Notes: generated by a model from the sequence alone, not told the origin. A stretch of 64,000 nucleotides of DNA from Flavobacterium sp. HSC-32F16 (GCF_024171645.1 NZ_JALKAC010000004.1:331395-395394), one strand, 5' to 3'; counted from the first letter of the stretch, positions 23,992 to 33,109 are shown. Numbers and translations are program-made.

Positions 23992-25413
23992 ATGAAAACA
24001 CAAATAAACGGTACAGATATATTAGAATTAGGATTCCCGGAAGGAAAAATAATTGGGATTGCCTTAAAAATAAACAGCAAAAGAAACGGATTCACTAGAG
24101 ACGAAATGATAACAAATTTCAAAAACGTCTTAGAAACTCCGGAAAACTATATCGACGATAAAATCTTCAGCAAATTGGCTGTTGCATTAATCGAAAAATC
24201 GAATGAAAAACCGGAAGATTTCATTGCTTTAAATGAAAACCCAAATGCGTATTCGGCTTATGGATTAGATCATATCGAAGACGGAGCCAGAAAACAAATG
24301 GAGGTTGCCATGAAACTGCCTGTTACGGTTGCGGGAGCTTTAATGCCAGATGCGCACCAAGGTTACGGATTACCGATTGGCGGAGTTTTGGCGACAAAAA
24401 ATGCCATTATTCCGTATGGTGTTGGAGTTGATATTGGGTGTAGAATGGCGTTGTCGGTTTATGATATTCCGGAAGACTTTTACTTTGAAAACGAAGCTAA
24501 ATTCAAAAGAGAATTAATTGCCAATTCTATTTTTGGAGCGGGACACGGATTTCACGGTCAGTACAAATCAGATCATGCGGTTTTGGAGAATGAAACTTTC
24601 AATATGAATCCGTTTGTGAAGAATTTAAAAGATAAAGCCTGGTCGCAATTAGGATCTTCGGGTGGTGGAAATCACTTTGTGGAATTCGGAATCATGGAAT
24701 TTGCAAAAGACGATGCGGTTTTGAATATCCCAAAAGGAAAATACGTCGCTTTGTTAACGCATTCGGGTTCACGCGGAATGGGCGCAACCATTGCGGGACA
24801 TTATACTAAAATCGCCAAAGACGAATGTAAACTTCCTGATGTGGCAAAAAACTTAGCGTATTTGGATATGAATTCGCAATTAGGACAAGAATACTGGCTG
24901 GCGATGAATTTGGCTGGAGATTACGCTTCGGCTTGTCACGAGATTATCCATAACAAAATGGAACGCGCTTTGGGTGCGACCATTTTAGCGAAAGTCGAAA
25001 ACCACCATAATTTTGCCTGGAAAGAAATCTGGAACGGCGAAGAAGTGATCGTACATAGAAAAGGAGCAACTCCAGCCGGAAAAGGCGTTATGGGAATCAT
25101 TCCGGGAAGTATGACCGCACCGGGATTTTTGGTGAGAGGAAAAGGTGAGGAGAACGCCATTAATTCGGCTTCGCATGGAGCAGGAAGACAAATGAGCAGA
25201 ACCCAAGCCATAAAAAACATCACAAAAAATGAGATGAAATCGATTTTGCAGCATCACGGCGTTACACTTATCGGAGCAGGTCTTGACGAAGCACCAATGG
25301 CGTATAAAGATATCAATCAGGTGATGGAAGCGCAACAGGATTTAGTAGATGTGGTTGCCAAATTTACGCCGAAACTGGTTAGAATGGCGGATGATGGAAG
25401 TCGTGAGGATTAG
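23992..25413 (+). CDS. rtcB: RtcB RNA ligase
   Basis: A 473-residue RtcB, the GTP- and manganese-dependent ligase that joins RNA 2',3'-cyclic or 3'-phosphate ends to 5'-hydroxyl ends. I start at 23992 (MKTQINGTDILEL) because operator 3 lies upstream and the frame before it is a repeat. The active site is complete: MPDAHQGYGLPIGGV, VDIGCRMALS (metal Cys about 150), GSSGGGNHFVEFG, LTHSGSRGMG, HRKGATPA, PGSMTAPGFLV and SHGAGRQMSRTQA (guanylylated His). The strong regulatory site and neighbours suggest an induced repair role after RNase attack on tRNA rather than housekeeping splicing. Confidence 0.95.
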   Translation: MKTQINGTDILELGFPEGKIIGIALKINSKRNGFTRDEMITNFKNVLETPENYIDDKIFSKLAVALIEKSNEKPEDFIALNENPNAYSAYGLDHIEDGARKQMEVAMKLPVTVAGALMPDAHQGYGLPIGGVLATKNAIIPYGVGVDIGCRMALSVYDIPEDFYFENEAKFKRELIANSIFGAGHGFHGQYKSDHAVLENETFNMNPFVKNLKDKAWSQLGSSGGGNHFVEFGIMEFAKDDAVLNIPKGKYVALLTHSGSRGMGATIAGHYTKIAKDECKLPDVAKNLAYLDMNSQLGQEYWLAMNLAGDYASACHEIIHNKMERALGATILAKVENHHNFAWKEIWNGEEVIVHRKGATPAGKGVMGIIPGSMTAPGFLVRGKGEENAINSASHGAGRQMSRTQAIKNITKNEMKSILQHHGVTLIGAGLDEAPMAYKDINQVMEAQQDLVDVVAKFTPKLVRMADDGSRED

Positions 25414-25940
25414 TGGTCAGTTTTTTAGTGTTCAGTTTTTAGTGTTCAGTCGCGGTCACAGTTTTCAGTGTAGAGGCGCACTGCAGTGCGTCTAACACTT
25501 TGTGATAATTTTAACCGCAAAGAGCGCTAAGAATTACGCGAAGGTCGCAAAGAATTTTTCTGCGCAAAGTTTGTCATTTCGACCGAAGGGAGAAATCACA
25601 CGCGGGATTTGACAAAGATTGGAAACATTCTATGCGGAGTTTCTAGTGTGATTTCTTCTCCGTCGAAATGACAAACTTTGTGGTTAAAGATTTTTTCACG
25701 CAGATTTAAAAAGATTTAAGCAGATGCTCGCAGATTATTTATAAAAATTATTTTAAATCTGCTAGAATCTGCAAAATCTGCGTGAAACAAAAACTTGGCA
25801 ATTCTGCGACTTTGCGAGATTAAAAAGAAAAACTTAGCATCTTAGTATCTCAGAACCTTAGCAACTTTAAAATAATAATAACCAACACAAAGAATAAAAA
25901 AACTTTGTGTCTTAGTGCCTTAGTGGCAAAAAACAAAAAA
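25414..25940. repeat. repeat-filled spacer between rtcB and tatD
   Basis: No gene seen. It holds a GTAGAGGCGCAC palindrome (25469-25493), a hairpin from TTTGTCATTTCGACCGAAGG to its mirror TCGAAATGACAAA (25567-25680), a CACGCAGATTT hairpin (25694-25787), and CTTAG/GCAAAG-rich tracts (25510-25560, 25800-25930) that recur near 44046 and 60560. Confidence 0.75.
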
Positions 25941-26741
25941 ATGAAAACATATATAGATATCGGAATTAATTTGACCAACAAACAATTCCAAAACGACATA
26001 GACGATGTCGTACAAGACGCGCTCGACGCCGATGTATCGCAAATGATACTCACGGGAACAAGCGTACGAAACAGCGAAGCTTCATTAGAAATCGCAAAAC
26101 AATATCCGGGAATATTATATTCGACGGCGGGAATACATCCGCATGATGCGAAGAGTTTTGATGCACAGAGTATTTCGAAACTGCGGAATTTATTAAAGCA
26201 GAAACAAGTCGTTTCGGTTGGCGAATGCGGACTCGATTTTGATCGTGACTTTTCGCCCCGAAACAAACAGGAAGAATGTTACAAAGTCCAATTAGAATTG
26301 GCGATCGAAGTTCAGAAACCTTTGTTTTTGCACGAAAGAAGTGCTTTTAATTCTTTTATGAATATTACCAAAGACTATTTACCGCAATTACCCAAAGCCG
26401 TTGTGCATTGTTTTACGGGAACGTTACAAGAAGCAAAAATCTATCTCGATAACGGATTTTATCTGGGTTTTACGGGAGCGATTTCAGATGCTAAACGTTT
26501 CAGTCATTTAAAAGAAGTCATTCAGTACGTACCGCTCGACCGAATGATGATTGAAACCGATGCGCCCTTTATGCTTCCTAAAAATGTCCCGAACAGTCTC
26601 TTAAAGAAATACCACGAACGCCTTTGCGAACCTGCTTTTCTGCCGTATGTTGCCGGAACAATTGCCCAGTTTAAAGGAATTACTTTAGCTAAAGTGGCAG
26701 AGGAAACGACTCGAAATTCTAAAAGCTTTTTTGGGATTTAG
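25941..26741 (+). CDS. TatD-family metal-dependent nuclease
   Basis: A 266-residue TatD hydrolase started at the ATG at 25941 (MKTYIDIGINLTNKQF). Metal and catalytic motifs: GIHPHDA, VSVGECGLDFDRDFSP, FLHERSAF, VVHCFTGT and IETDAPFM. Family members are 3'-5' nucleases acting on DNA or RNA ends; E. coli TatD is tied to oxidative DNA damage repair, and some relatives trim tRNA. Its place behind rtcB may be chance, since a 527-base repeat-filled spacer separates them and no operator is seen upstream. Confidence 0.9.
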   Translation: MKTYIDIGINLTNKQFQNDIDDVVQDALDADVSQMILTGTSVRNSEASLEIAKQYPGILYSTAGIHPHDAKSFDAQSISKLRNLLKQKQVVSVGECGLDFDRDFSPRNKQEECYKVQLELAIEVQKPLFLHERSAFNSFMNITKDYLPQLPKAVVHCFTGTLQEAKIYLDNGFYLGFTGAISDAKRFSHLKEVIQYVPLDRMMIETDAPFMLPKNVPNSLLKKYHERLCEPAFLPYVAGTIAQFKGITLAKVAEETTRNSKSFFGI

Positions 26742-26750
26742 GTTTTGTTT

Positions 26751-26779
26751 TCCTAACAGGTTTCTAAAACCTGTTAGGA
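26751..26779 (+). terminator. intrinsic terminator of tatD
   Basis: TCCTAACAGGTTT (26751-26763) pairs with AAACCTGTTAGGA (26767-26779), then a T-rich tract. Confidence 0.85.
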
Positions 26780-26814
26780 TTTTATTTGTTGGCTTTTAAA
26801 TCAGGTGTTTGTAC

Positions 26815-26847
26815 TTGGTTTGAAGGTTTTTTGTTTATATATATTTG
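26815..26847 (+). promoter_or_regulatory. promoter of the Hachiman-like pair
   Basis: TTG (26815-26817), 22 bases, then TATATTTG (26840-26847), within the Bacteroidota promoter pattern. It leaves a leader of about 100 bases. Confidence 0.6.
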
Positions 26848-26950
26848 AGGCAAATAATTCTATAAATTATGGAAAACCATAAGATTATTATTAGAATTTT
26901 ATGCACCTTTGAAAATTGACTTTTTATTAGAAAATGATAAACAATAAATT

Positions 26951-27718
26951 ATGAATATTTTCAATCACTCAGTAATTCAGTTAGATAAGAAAGTAACACT
27001 TAACTTTATAAATGTTGAAAATTATTCAAAGGATTTTGTAAAATTAATTGAAGAAGAGATTGGTTTCATTAGAAATGGAATTATTAATGATGAAGATATT
27101 AATGATGTTAAGAAGAGAATTAAGATATGGATTGATAGAAAGAAAAAGGATGAAAGAGCTAAGAATGGATTTGTTGCTGAATTTATTTGCCATTTATACT
27201 TACGATCTAGAAAATTTGAACAGTATTCTTTATTTAAAAACTTGGAAGAAAGAGGGCCTAAGAAAGGATTTGATGGATTATATATGTTGGATGATGAAAT
27301 GTGGTTAGTTGAAAGTAAGTCGACTACAGTTCTTACAAATAGTCACCTTAGCGAAATTAATAAAGCATATTCAGATATTAAAACAAAAATAGAATCAAGT
27401 GTAAAAGATTTCAAGATAAATGATCCTTGGGAAAATGCAAAGCATCATATTCAAATAGCAAATCCAAATAAAACTTTAACAGAGAATATGAAAAAATTGA
27501 GCGCAGATTTTATCAATAACAAAAAACATAAAATTAAAGAATTTAATATAATACCGTGTTCAACAATTTATCTAAAAGGAAGTTGGAAAAAAATTGATAA
27601 CGATGCACTAAAAAAGAAATTAGAAAAGGAGGTCATTAAAAAAGAAGCTAAAAAATTAAATGTTTTGTGTGTTAATAAAAAGAGTGTTGATGATTTTATA
27701 AAGTTTATAAATAGTTAA
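26951..27718 (+). CDS. hamA: HamA-like nuclease of a Hachiman-type defence pair
   Basis: A 255-residue, Lys- and Asn-rich protein. It has a PD-(D/E)xK-like nuclease core: E77 in FVAEFICHLY, D108 in KKGFDGLYM, and E121/K123 in WLVESKST. The gene ends two bases before a helicase gene. Hachiman (and AbpAB) systems pair exactly such a nuclease, HamA (DUF1837), with a DEAD-type helicase, HamB, and degrade DNA when phage attack damages it. I assign HamA from gene order, size and motif, not from an alignment, so a different nuclease-helicase family remains possible. The DNA is visibly more AT-rich than neighbouring genes, a sign of transfer. Confidence 0.65.
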   Translation: MNIFNHSVIQLDKKVTLNFINVENYSKDFVKLIEEEIGFIRNGIINDEDINDVKKRIKIWIDRKKKDERAKNGFVAEFICHLYLRSRKFEQYSLFKNLEERGPKKGFDGLYMLDDEMWLVESKSTTVLTNSHLSEINKAYSDIKTKIESSVKDFKINDPWENAKHHIQIANPNKTLTENMKKLSADFINNKKHKIKEFNIIPCSTIYLKGSWKKIDNDALKKKLEKEVIKKEAKKLNVLCVNKKSVDDFIKFINS

Positions 27719-27720
27719 TA

Positions 27721-30210
27721 GTGGAAAAGGATATTGAGCAATTACGTAGATTAAGAAATAATGAAAAGTTTAGAAATAATTTTAAAAATTTATGTCTAAA
27801 CAGAGAATTGTCTTTTGATGAAGTAGAATTTCTTTTATGCTGTTCTATATTATTTTTTAAGTTATATGATTCGGACAAAAGATTTACTTCATATTTTAAA
27901 ATAGGTTACTATATTATTTTAAAATATTCAATTTCATATAGCAAATATCAAGCTTTATATGATATATCTATGCAACTAGGTTTTTATCCACTTATAGAGT
28001 TTGTACTTCGAAAAGAATTACTGAAATTAAATACAAAAAATATTATTATTGATGCTTTTGCTTATAGCTTGTTCAAGAATAATTATGAAATTAGACAAGG
28101 TTATGTTGAGTCTCTGGAACAAAATAATTCTAGAGAAAATATTATAAGCTTTGAAGGGAATGAGATCGCTTATATCGCTCCGACTTCATATGGAAAAAGT
28201 TCAATAGTTAAAGATTATATTAAAATAAATAAGCCAAATAAAATTGCTGTTATTGTACCTACAAAATCATTATTAATTCAAACTTATCTTGATTTAAAAG
28301 AATTGTCTGGCGATTACAAATTGGTTTTACATGATGAAATGTATTCTAATGAAAATAAATTTATTGGAATTTTAACTCAGGAAAGAGCAACACGTATTCT
28401 AAATAGGAATAAAAGAAATTATTATGATCTTTTATTTGTAGATGAAGCGCATAATATTTTCAAAAGAGATTCGAGAAGTTTTATTTTAGCTAGGTTGTTG
28501 CAATTAAATTATAAGAGAAATAGTAATCAAAAAATTATTTATTTATCTCCGCTAATTGGTTCAGTTCAAAACTTAAAATTGAAAAAAACTTTCCAAGGAG
28601 AAATTTCAGTCAAAAAAGTGAATCACGATTTTAAAAGTTTTGAAGTTTATTATTTTAATAGTAACAAAAGCTACTTTTTTGATAGGTTTTCCGGAGAAAC
28701 TTATTCTATTGATTTAAACGTTAAATATTTTGATTATATTAATTATAATTTAAAATCAAAGAATTTCTTTTACCAGAATAAACCACCAACAATCGAACTT
28801 TTTGCAGAAAAATTATACAATAATTTGAGAGATTCGAAAGAGGATAATTTGGCAATAAGAAAAATAATCTCCGTATTAAAAAAAGAAGTTCATAAAGATT
28901 TTAAACTTGCTAAATTTCTAAGTAAAGGAGTTATTTACTTACATGGTAAGATACCTAATATCGTAAAAGAATATATAGAAAGCAAATATAGAGAAATTGA
29001 TGAGATCAAATATTTAGTAGCAAATAAGGTTGTACTTGAAGGAATTAATATGCCAATTGAAACAATTTTCATTACAAATAATAGAGTTGGAAAAAAAAAC
29101 ATATCTTATAATGACTTAATTAATTTAATTGGTAGAGCAAATAGATTGAATTTTATTTTTAATGATAAAACTTTAGATAGATTAATTTCAAAAATTCACT
29201 TTCTAGATCATGAAATATTTCAAGGAAAAAGATCAATGAAGAGTACAATGGAGAAGTTAAATCGTGAAAATGTAAAAGATGTTGTTGAAAATCCAATTGC
29301 TGAAAGTTATAATGTAGAGGAATTGAAACTTACAAGTGATGAAAGAATTACAAAACAAAAGTTGGAAGATCAAAAAATAAATGACTTTTCTGATTTTGTT
29401 TTAGAAGAACCAAAAAACGAATTTGAAAGAATTAAGAGGTATTGTATAGAAAATTCCATTGACAATTATTTTGAAAATGTAGATTTAGCTATTCAAATTA
29501 TAATTAAAAATATTAGGAAATATATTTTCAATGAAAATGATAAAATTGTAGATATCATCAATGAAATTTTCGTTAAAAATCAAGTTGATAATATAACTGA
29601 TTTTGAAATTTCTCGTTTAAACGAAGTAAAAGCGCGAAATTATTATAATAATTTCATTGAAGTGGTACAGCATATGCATTTGAATCAAAGAATAATCTCA
29701 ACTAAAGAATATTTTGATAAAAAGGCAAAAACAGATGATCCTTATCTTTTTATCGGAGCAAGCTATGGTCAATTGACGTCAAAAGAAGCAGGGAAAAAAT
29801 CAAAGTATGATGAAGATGATGAAAAAAAATATGATAGTAAGGTTTATATTGATTTGTCAGATTCTCAAGTAGATTTGATAAATATTGCCATTGTAAAATT
29901 AAAAATAGAAGAAGATTTTATAGGATATAAAATAACTCAATTGATTTCATTTCTTCATGATTTTGAAATTATTTCAAATGATTATTATCTCAATATAGTT
30001 TATGGCACAACTAATAGTTCAATAATTGATTTAGTTAGATTTGGATTGAGTGTAAGTACAATTTCTGAATTAAGGAAAGATGATCAAATTTCAAATATTG
30101 AATTAGATAATAATGGAAATTTAAGAGCAAAGAATAATATTACTTTTAGAGAGTATCTTTCATCAAAACCTGAGTTATTCAAATTTGAAATTGAGAAATA
30201 TTTAAATTAG
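27721..30210 (+). CDS. hamB: HamB-like superfamily 2 helicase of a Hachiman-type pair
   Basis: An 829-residue SF2 helicase starting with GTG two bases after the nuclease stop, so translation is probably coupled. Motif I is IAPTSYGKSSIV (Lys about 157), motif II VDEAHN (about 240-245), motif III region IYLSPLIGS, motif V VANKVVLEGINMP and motif VI LINLIGRANRLN. A helical C-terminal third has no motif I know. Size and operon match HamB. In Hachiman the helicase holds the nuclease in check until it meets aberrant DNA. Strongly AT-rich composition suggests a horizontally acquired island of about 3.3 kb. Confidence 0.72.
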   Translation: MEKDIEQLRRLRNNEKFRNNFKNLCLNRELSFDEVEFLLCCSILFFKLYDSDKRFTSYFKIGYYIILKYSISYSKYQALYDISMQLGFYPLIEFVLRKELLKLNTKNIIIDAFAYSLFKNNYEIRQGYVESLEQNNSRENIISFEGNEIAYIAPTSYGKSSIVKDYIKINKPNKIAVIVPTKSLLIQTYLDLKELSGDYKLVLHDEMYSNENKFIGILTQERATRILNRNKRNYYDLLFVDEAHNIFKRDSRSFILARLLQLNYKRNSNQKIIYLSPLIGSVQNLKLKKTFQGEISVKKVNHDFKSFEVYYFNSNKSYFFDRFSGETYSIDLNVKYFDYINYNLKSKNFFYQNKPPTIELFAEKLYNNLRDSKEDNLAIRKIISVLKKEVHKDFKLAKFLSKGVIYLHGKIPNIVKEYIESKYREIDEIKYLVANKVVLEGINMPIETIFITNNRVGKKNISYNDLINLIGRANRLNFIFNDKTLDRLISKIHFLDHEIFQGKRSMKSTMEKLNRENVKDVVENPIAESYNVEELKLTSDERITKQKLEDQKINDFSDFVLEEPKNEFERIKRYCIENSIDNYFENVDLAIQIIIKNIRKYIFNENDKIVDIINEIFVKNQVDNITDFEISRLNEVKARNYYNNFIEVVQHMHLNQRIISTKEYFDKKAKTDDPYLFIGASYGQLTSKEAGKKSKYDEDDEKKYDSKVYIDLSDSQVDLINIAIVKLKIEEDFIGYKITQLISFLHDFEIISNDYYLNIVYGTTNSSIIDLVRFGLSVSTISELRKDDQISNIELDNNGNLRAKNNITFREYLSSKPELFKFEIEKYLN

Positions 30211-30273
30211 AGATCACAGTTTATAGACGCGAACAATAAGTAAGTTTTTTCTTTCTTTTTGAAATAAAAAGCA

Positions 30274-30281
30274 TATATTTG
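30274..30281 (+). promoter_or_regulatory. -7 box of the structured RNA
   Basis: TATATTTG, four bases before the 5' arm of the RNA at 30285. No -33 TTG at standard distance. Confidence 0.5.
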
Positions 30282-30284
30282 TAA

Positions 30285-30406
30285 TGCAAAAAACACATAT
30301 CTAGGGAGAAATCCTTGAAACTTTATTAAGTTAACATAAGCGAACCCACGTTACGTTGCAGGTGCTAGTGATAGCCCTAATCACATTCCTTGGAGTGTTT
30401 TTTGCA
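30285..30406 (+). ncRNA. structured RNA candidate, about 122 nt
   Basis: TGCAAAAAACAC (30285-30296) pairs perfectly with GTGTTTTTTGCA (30395-30406). An inner stem joins CTAGGGA (30301-30307) to TCCTTGG (30387-30393). The central region holds AACTT/AAGTT and GTGAT-AGCCCTA-ATCAC hairpins. The promoter box just before the 5' arm fits an RNA that starts at the closing stem, as 6S RNA does. The flavobacterial 6S class is one option, unverified. A competing stem, CGAACCCACG with CGTGGGTTTCG (30415-30425), would fit a leader switch instead. Confidence 0.5.
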
Positions 30407-30444
30407 CAACCGATCGTGGGTTTCGTGTACATAATATTTTCGAT

Positions 30445-30714
30445 ATGCAAAAAGAAAATCAAAAACCAACACATCGTGATGTAGTGCCATCCGTAATTAA
30501 TTTCCTTTCAGACGAATTGTTTGAGGGAGATTACAAAGAACAGCCCATGTATTTGCAGGAAATCTTCGAGCTCTTAATGCATACAGAGTTTGGCGACGAT
30601 ATCAATTTAAGGCAAAAAATACTGAGCTGTTTAAGAACCAGCCGAAATCTGGCAGAAACGTTATCGCCATTTTCAGACAAGCAAATTCATAAAGCCTGGC
30701 TCAACAACAAATAA
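30445..30714 (+). CDS. small conserved-looking protein, unknown function
   Basis: An 89-residue cytoplasmic helical protein (MQKENQKPTHRDVVPSVINF, later LRQKILSCLRTSRNLAETL). No signal peptide, membrane span or recognised domain. It stands alone between the structured RNA and a strong terminator at 30734. The well-formed codon pattern and clean terminator make it a real gene; I cannot name it. Confidence 0.65.
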   Translation: MQKENQKPTHRDVVPSVINFLSDELFEGDYKEQPMYLQEIFELLMHTEFGDDINLRQKILSCLRTSRNLAETLSPFSDKQIHKAWLNNK

Positions 30715-30733
30715 ATTGTGCCAATAAAAACTC

Positions 30734-30762
30734 AAACCCTGCAAATTGGTTTTGCAGGGTTT
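30734..30762 (+). terminator. intrinsic terminator
   Basis: AAACCCTGCAAA (30734-30745) pairs with TTTGCAGGGTTT (30751-30762). The same hairpin type ends the tyrosinase gene at 38371. Confidence 0.85.
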
Positions 30763-30835
30763 AATTCATAAAATAAAAAAATAATAAAGTGTTGAGGTCG
30801 TAATGAACTCAGAAAAGAGTATCAATAAAAATTTT

Positions 30836-30843
30836 TATCTTTG
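30836..30843 (+). promoter_or_regulatory. -7 box TATCTTTG
   Basis: TATCTTTG lies 20 bases before the ATG at 30864 and inside a competing frame (30803-31015), which it argues against. Confidence 0.5.
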
Positions 30844-30863
30844 TACTTTAAAATTCATGAAAA

Positions 30864-31094
30864 ATGAATTACAAAATATCATTTCAGGAAAGAGCCAAAT
30901 TAGGCATGGAAATTCTATCCAAACAGTCTCCCGTTACCTTAGAAAAAGCCAGAGCGCAGGCAGAACGCTTAAGTCAGGCAAGCAAATCAAAAGTGAAGAA
31001 ACATTTTATAAATGACGATTTAATAAGGGAAAACCTTTTTAATCCTGTAAAGGATACACAAACAATAACCGAAGACCTTTTTGAGCAGAAATAA
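30864..31094 (+). CDS. small basic protein, unknown function
   Basis: A 76-residue protein, MNYKISFQERAKLGMEILSK, with Lys/Gln-rich helices and an acidic end. No family recognised. A -7 box precedes it by 20 bases. Its last 56 bases overlap head-on with the 3' end of the histidine kinase gene, so the two transcripts would be antisense to each other there. Confidence 0.6.
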   Translation: MNYKISFQERAKLGMEILSKQSPVTLEKARAQAERLSQASKSKVKKHFINDDLIRENLFNPVKDTQTITEDLFEQK

Positions 31095-31833
31095 TATTAA
31101 AAGTTCCGTTTATGCCTTCCATTCTTAAGGACATATTACTCATGCCGTTTCCCTTTTGTGTGGTTTCAGATAATCCAATTCCGTTATCGATAATCGTGAT
31201 GCTGAAACAATCTTCATTTTGGTCAAATTCAATAAAAACCTCATTTGCCTGACTGTGTTTGTATATGTTATGAACGGCTTCTTTAACCGCTAAAAAAAGA
31301 TTCCGTCTGGCTTTTACCGTTAAATTAGTTTCTTTTTCGGGAATATTCGATTTGAAGTGCGAGTCGATACTCGTTTTAATTAGGAAACGTGTAATGTACA
31401 AAGTCGTATATTCTATAAAATTACCAACAGTATCATTTTGGGAGTTTAAACTCCAAAGAATTTCCCGCATGGCTAAATTCATCTCTTCAGATGTATTGAT
31501 AATGGCTTCTAAATCTTCCGAAAAACTTTCCTGTGGCATTTTATATTTTAAAAACTCAGCCTGAAGTTTTATGGCCGAAATTCCCGCGCCCAGATCATCG
31601 TGCATATCTTGCGAAATTCGTTCTCTTTCGAGCTGAATGGCTTTTTGGCGTTCTAATTCTTTTTGCAATAACTGGTTCTGGAATTCGCTTTCTTTTATTT
31701 GATTTTCCTGATGCTGAATAAGCTGTTTTTTATTGTAAATAAACACCATCATAATAATGAAGCATACAAACAACAGCATTATGATAATGGCGATAATGTA
31801 GGTTAATTTTATTTCTGGGGGCAGTTCTCTCAT
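31039..31833 (-). CDS. NarL-type sensor histidine kinase
   Basis: A 264-residue kinase with one N-terminal membrane span (about 11-34), a coiled stretch, and a HisKA_3 dimerisation helix with the phosphorylated His at residue 78 (RISQDMHDDLGAG). The HATPase domain has VKEAVHNIYKHSQA (N box) and ITIIDNGIGL with GNGMSNMSLR (G boxes). There is no extracellular sensor domain of note, so it may sense through its membrane neighbour, the preceding gene, which it overlaps by four bases. Its partner is surely the response regulator at 33116. Confidence 0.9.
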   Translation of the reverse strand: MRELPPEIKLTYIIAIIIMLLFVCFIIMMVFIYNKKQLIQHQENQIKESEFQNQLLQKELERQKAIQLERERISQDMHDDLGAGISAIKLQAEFLKYKMPQESFSEDLEAIINTSEEMNLAMREILWSLNSQNDTVGNFIEYTTLYITRFLIKTSIDSHFKSNIPEKETNLTVKARRNLFLAVKEAVHNIYKHSQANEVFIEFDQNEDCFSITIIDNGIGLSETTQKGNGMSNMSLRMEGINGTFNIISAQKGLRLLFVYPLQD

Positions 31834-32465
31834 TTTTTTATGTTTTTTGCGATTGTCTCGTATTCAATTAGAGCTTTAAAAAATAAGAGATACATAACGC
31901 AGTTTATCGCATATAAAAATTCGCGAAGTAATTCTAAAAAAGCCTGATCTTCGATATTAAAAAAATCTCTTGGAACAACTCTAAAGATAAAAAAGCAACT
32001 CCAAAGAAGTAAACCCGTAGAAATCCAAAAATTAGGATCGTCTGTAATTTTAGATTCTGAAGGCAGAGCAATTTTTTGATAAAACCAAAATATGCTAAAC
32101 ATGATATAAAAAATTGGCAATGCTATTATTAACATCGAACTTATATCTTCGTTTAAAAAAAAGGAGAATACCAAAACGCTTAAAGAGATAAAACCAGATA
32201 CAAAGTGAACTTTGTTTCTTAATTTTTTTTGAAATAACTGAGCATAATAAAACCAGAAAAATGCAATACAGAAAACACAATAAACGGTGTATTGAAAACT
32301 CCAATCTTTTTTAATTAAAATAATGATCCAGGAAGATAATTCTATAAGAAAGGTAATAAGAAGATATACAAACAAATAGTTTTGGCTAGAAAGACTAAAT
32401 TTTCTAACCAAAACTATTGATTTTAATAGTGTTATAAGTAATATTATCTCATAAAGATATATCAT
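31830..32465 (-). CDS. multi-pass membrane protein of the two-component operon
   Basis: A 211-residue protein with about six hydrophobic segments and short loops. It lies between a gene of unknown function and the kinase, overlapping both (1 base and 4 bases), which indicates translational coupling. No known transporter or sensor family is recognised. I infer a sensory or signal-relay partner of the kinase, which lacks its own sensing domain. Confidence 0.7.
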   Translation of the reverse strand: MIYLYEIILLITLLKSIVLVRKFSLSSQNYLFVYLLITFLIELSSWIIILIKKDWSFQYTVYCVFCIAFFWFYYAQLFQKKLRNKVHFVSGFISLSVLVFSFFLNEDISSMLIIALPIFYIMFSIFWFYQKIALPSESKITDDPNFWISTGLLLWSCFFIFRVVPRDFFNIEDQAFLELLREFLYAINCVMYLLFFKALIEYETIAKNIKK

Positions 32466-33109
32466 TAAGGTCTAAGGTTTCCTAGATCATAGCCTTCGCT
32501 TTCACCATAAAGGTCTTCCTTTTTGTCAAATAGCGCATGAACACAAAAAGCAATTCTTTTATCTCTTTCTATAAAATGTGCTGAAAATTCATGTTTTATA
32601 TCAGTAGGGGAATACTGGAACATGTTGAGTTTTAAAGCATAGATATTAAGGTGTTTCCCCTTCATTTGTTCTAAGAAATTATTAATTTCTTTTAAAGAAT
32701 ATGAAATTAAGGTGTCTTTCTTATTTTCAGGATGATTAGGTAATTTGGCACCTATACCATTCATAAAATCATTTTTCATGTTTGTGAAATCTTCCTTGAT
32801 AATAGATTTATCATTTAAAATGTATTTTTTATCCTCACTTTTAATCGGACATTGATCATTATCTGAAAAAGATAAACCTAAATTTAACGAGCCGCCTTTT
32901 TGAATATAATAAAACTTACAAAATTTTTTATTTTCATTGTCTACAAGTATCTCTTTAAAGATTTCTAAATCTATAAAAAAGGTTTTTGTCAATCCGTCAA
33001 TGCCTAATTTTTGGTAGTTCTCAATAAAAACGTTTTCGGTTTCTTTATCAATTTTTTTTGCAAAATCAATTCCATCAATTTTTTCTTGTTGTAATTTTTC
33101 TAGTTCCAT
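32465..33109 (-). CDS. hypothetical cytoplasmic protein of the two-component operon
   Basis: A 214-residue soluble, Lys/Glu-rich protein beginning MELEKLQQEKIDGIDFAKKI, with no signal peptide and no recognised domain. It sits six bases after the response-regulator gene and overlaps the next start by one base. The tight operon suggests a part in the same signalling pathway. Function unknown. Confidence 0.65.
   Translation of the reverse strand: MELEKLQQEKIDGIDFAKKIDKETENVFIENYQKLGIDGLTKTFFIDLEIFKEILVDNENKKFCKFYYIQKGGSLNLGLSFSDNDQCPIKSEDKKYILNDKSIIKEDFTNMKNDFMNGIGAKLPNHPENKKDTLISYSLKEINNFLEQMKGKHLNIYALKLNMFQYSPTDIKHEFSAHFIERDKRIAFCVHALFDKKEDLYGESEGYDLGNLRP

Noticed and set aside
24936..25335. 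Two frames antisense to rtcB
   Set aside because: They lie wholly within the conserved rtcB coding region and lack promoters.
30803..31015. 70-codon frame overlapping the gene at 30864
   Set aside because: The -7 box TATCTTTG lies inside it and the protein lacks plausible composition; the frame at 30864 fits the promoter.
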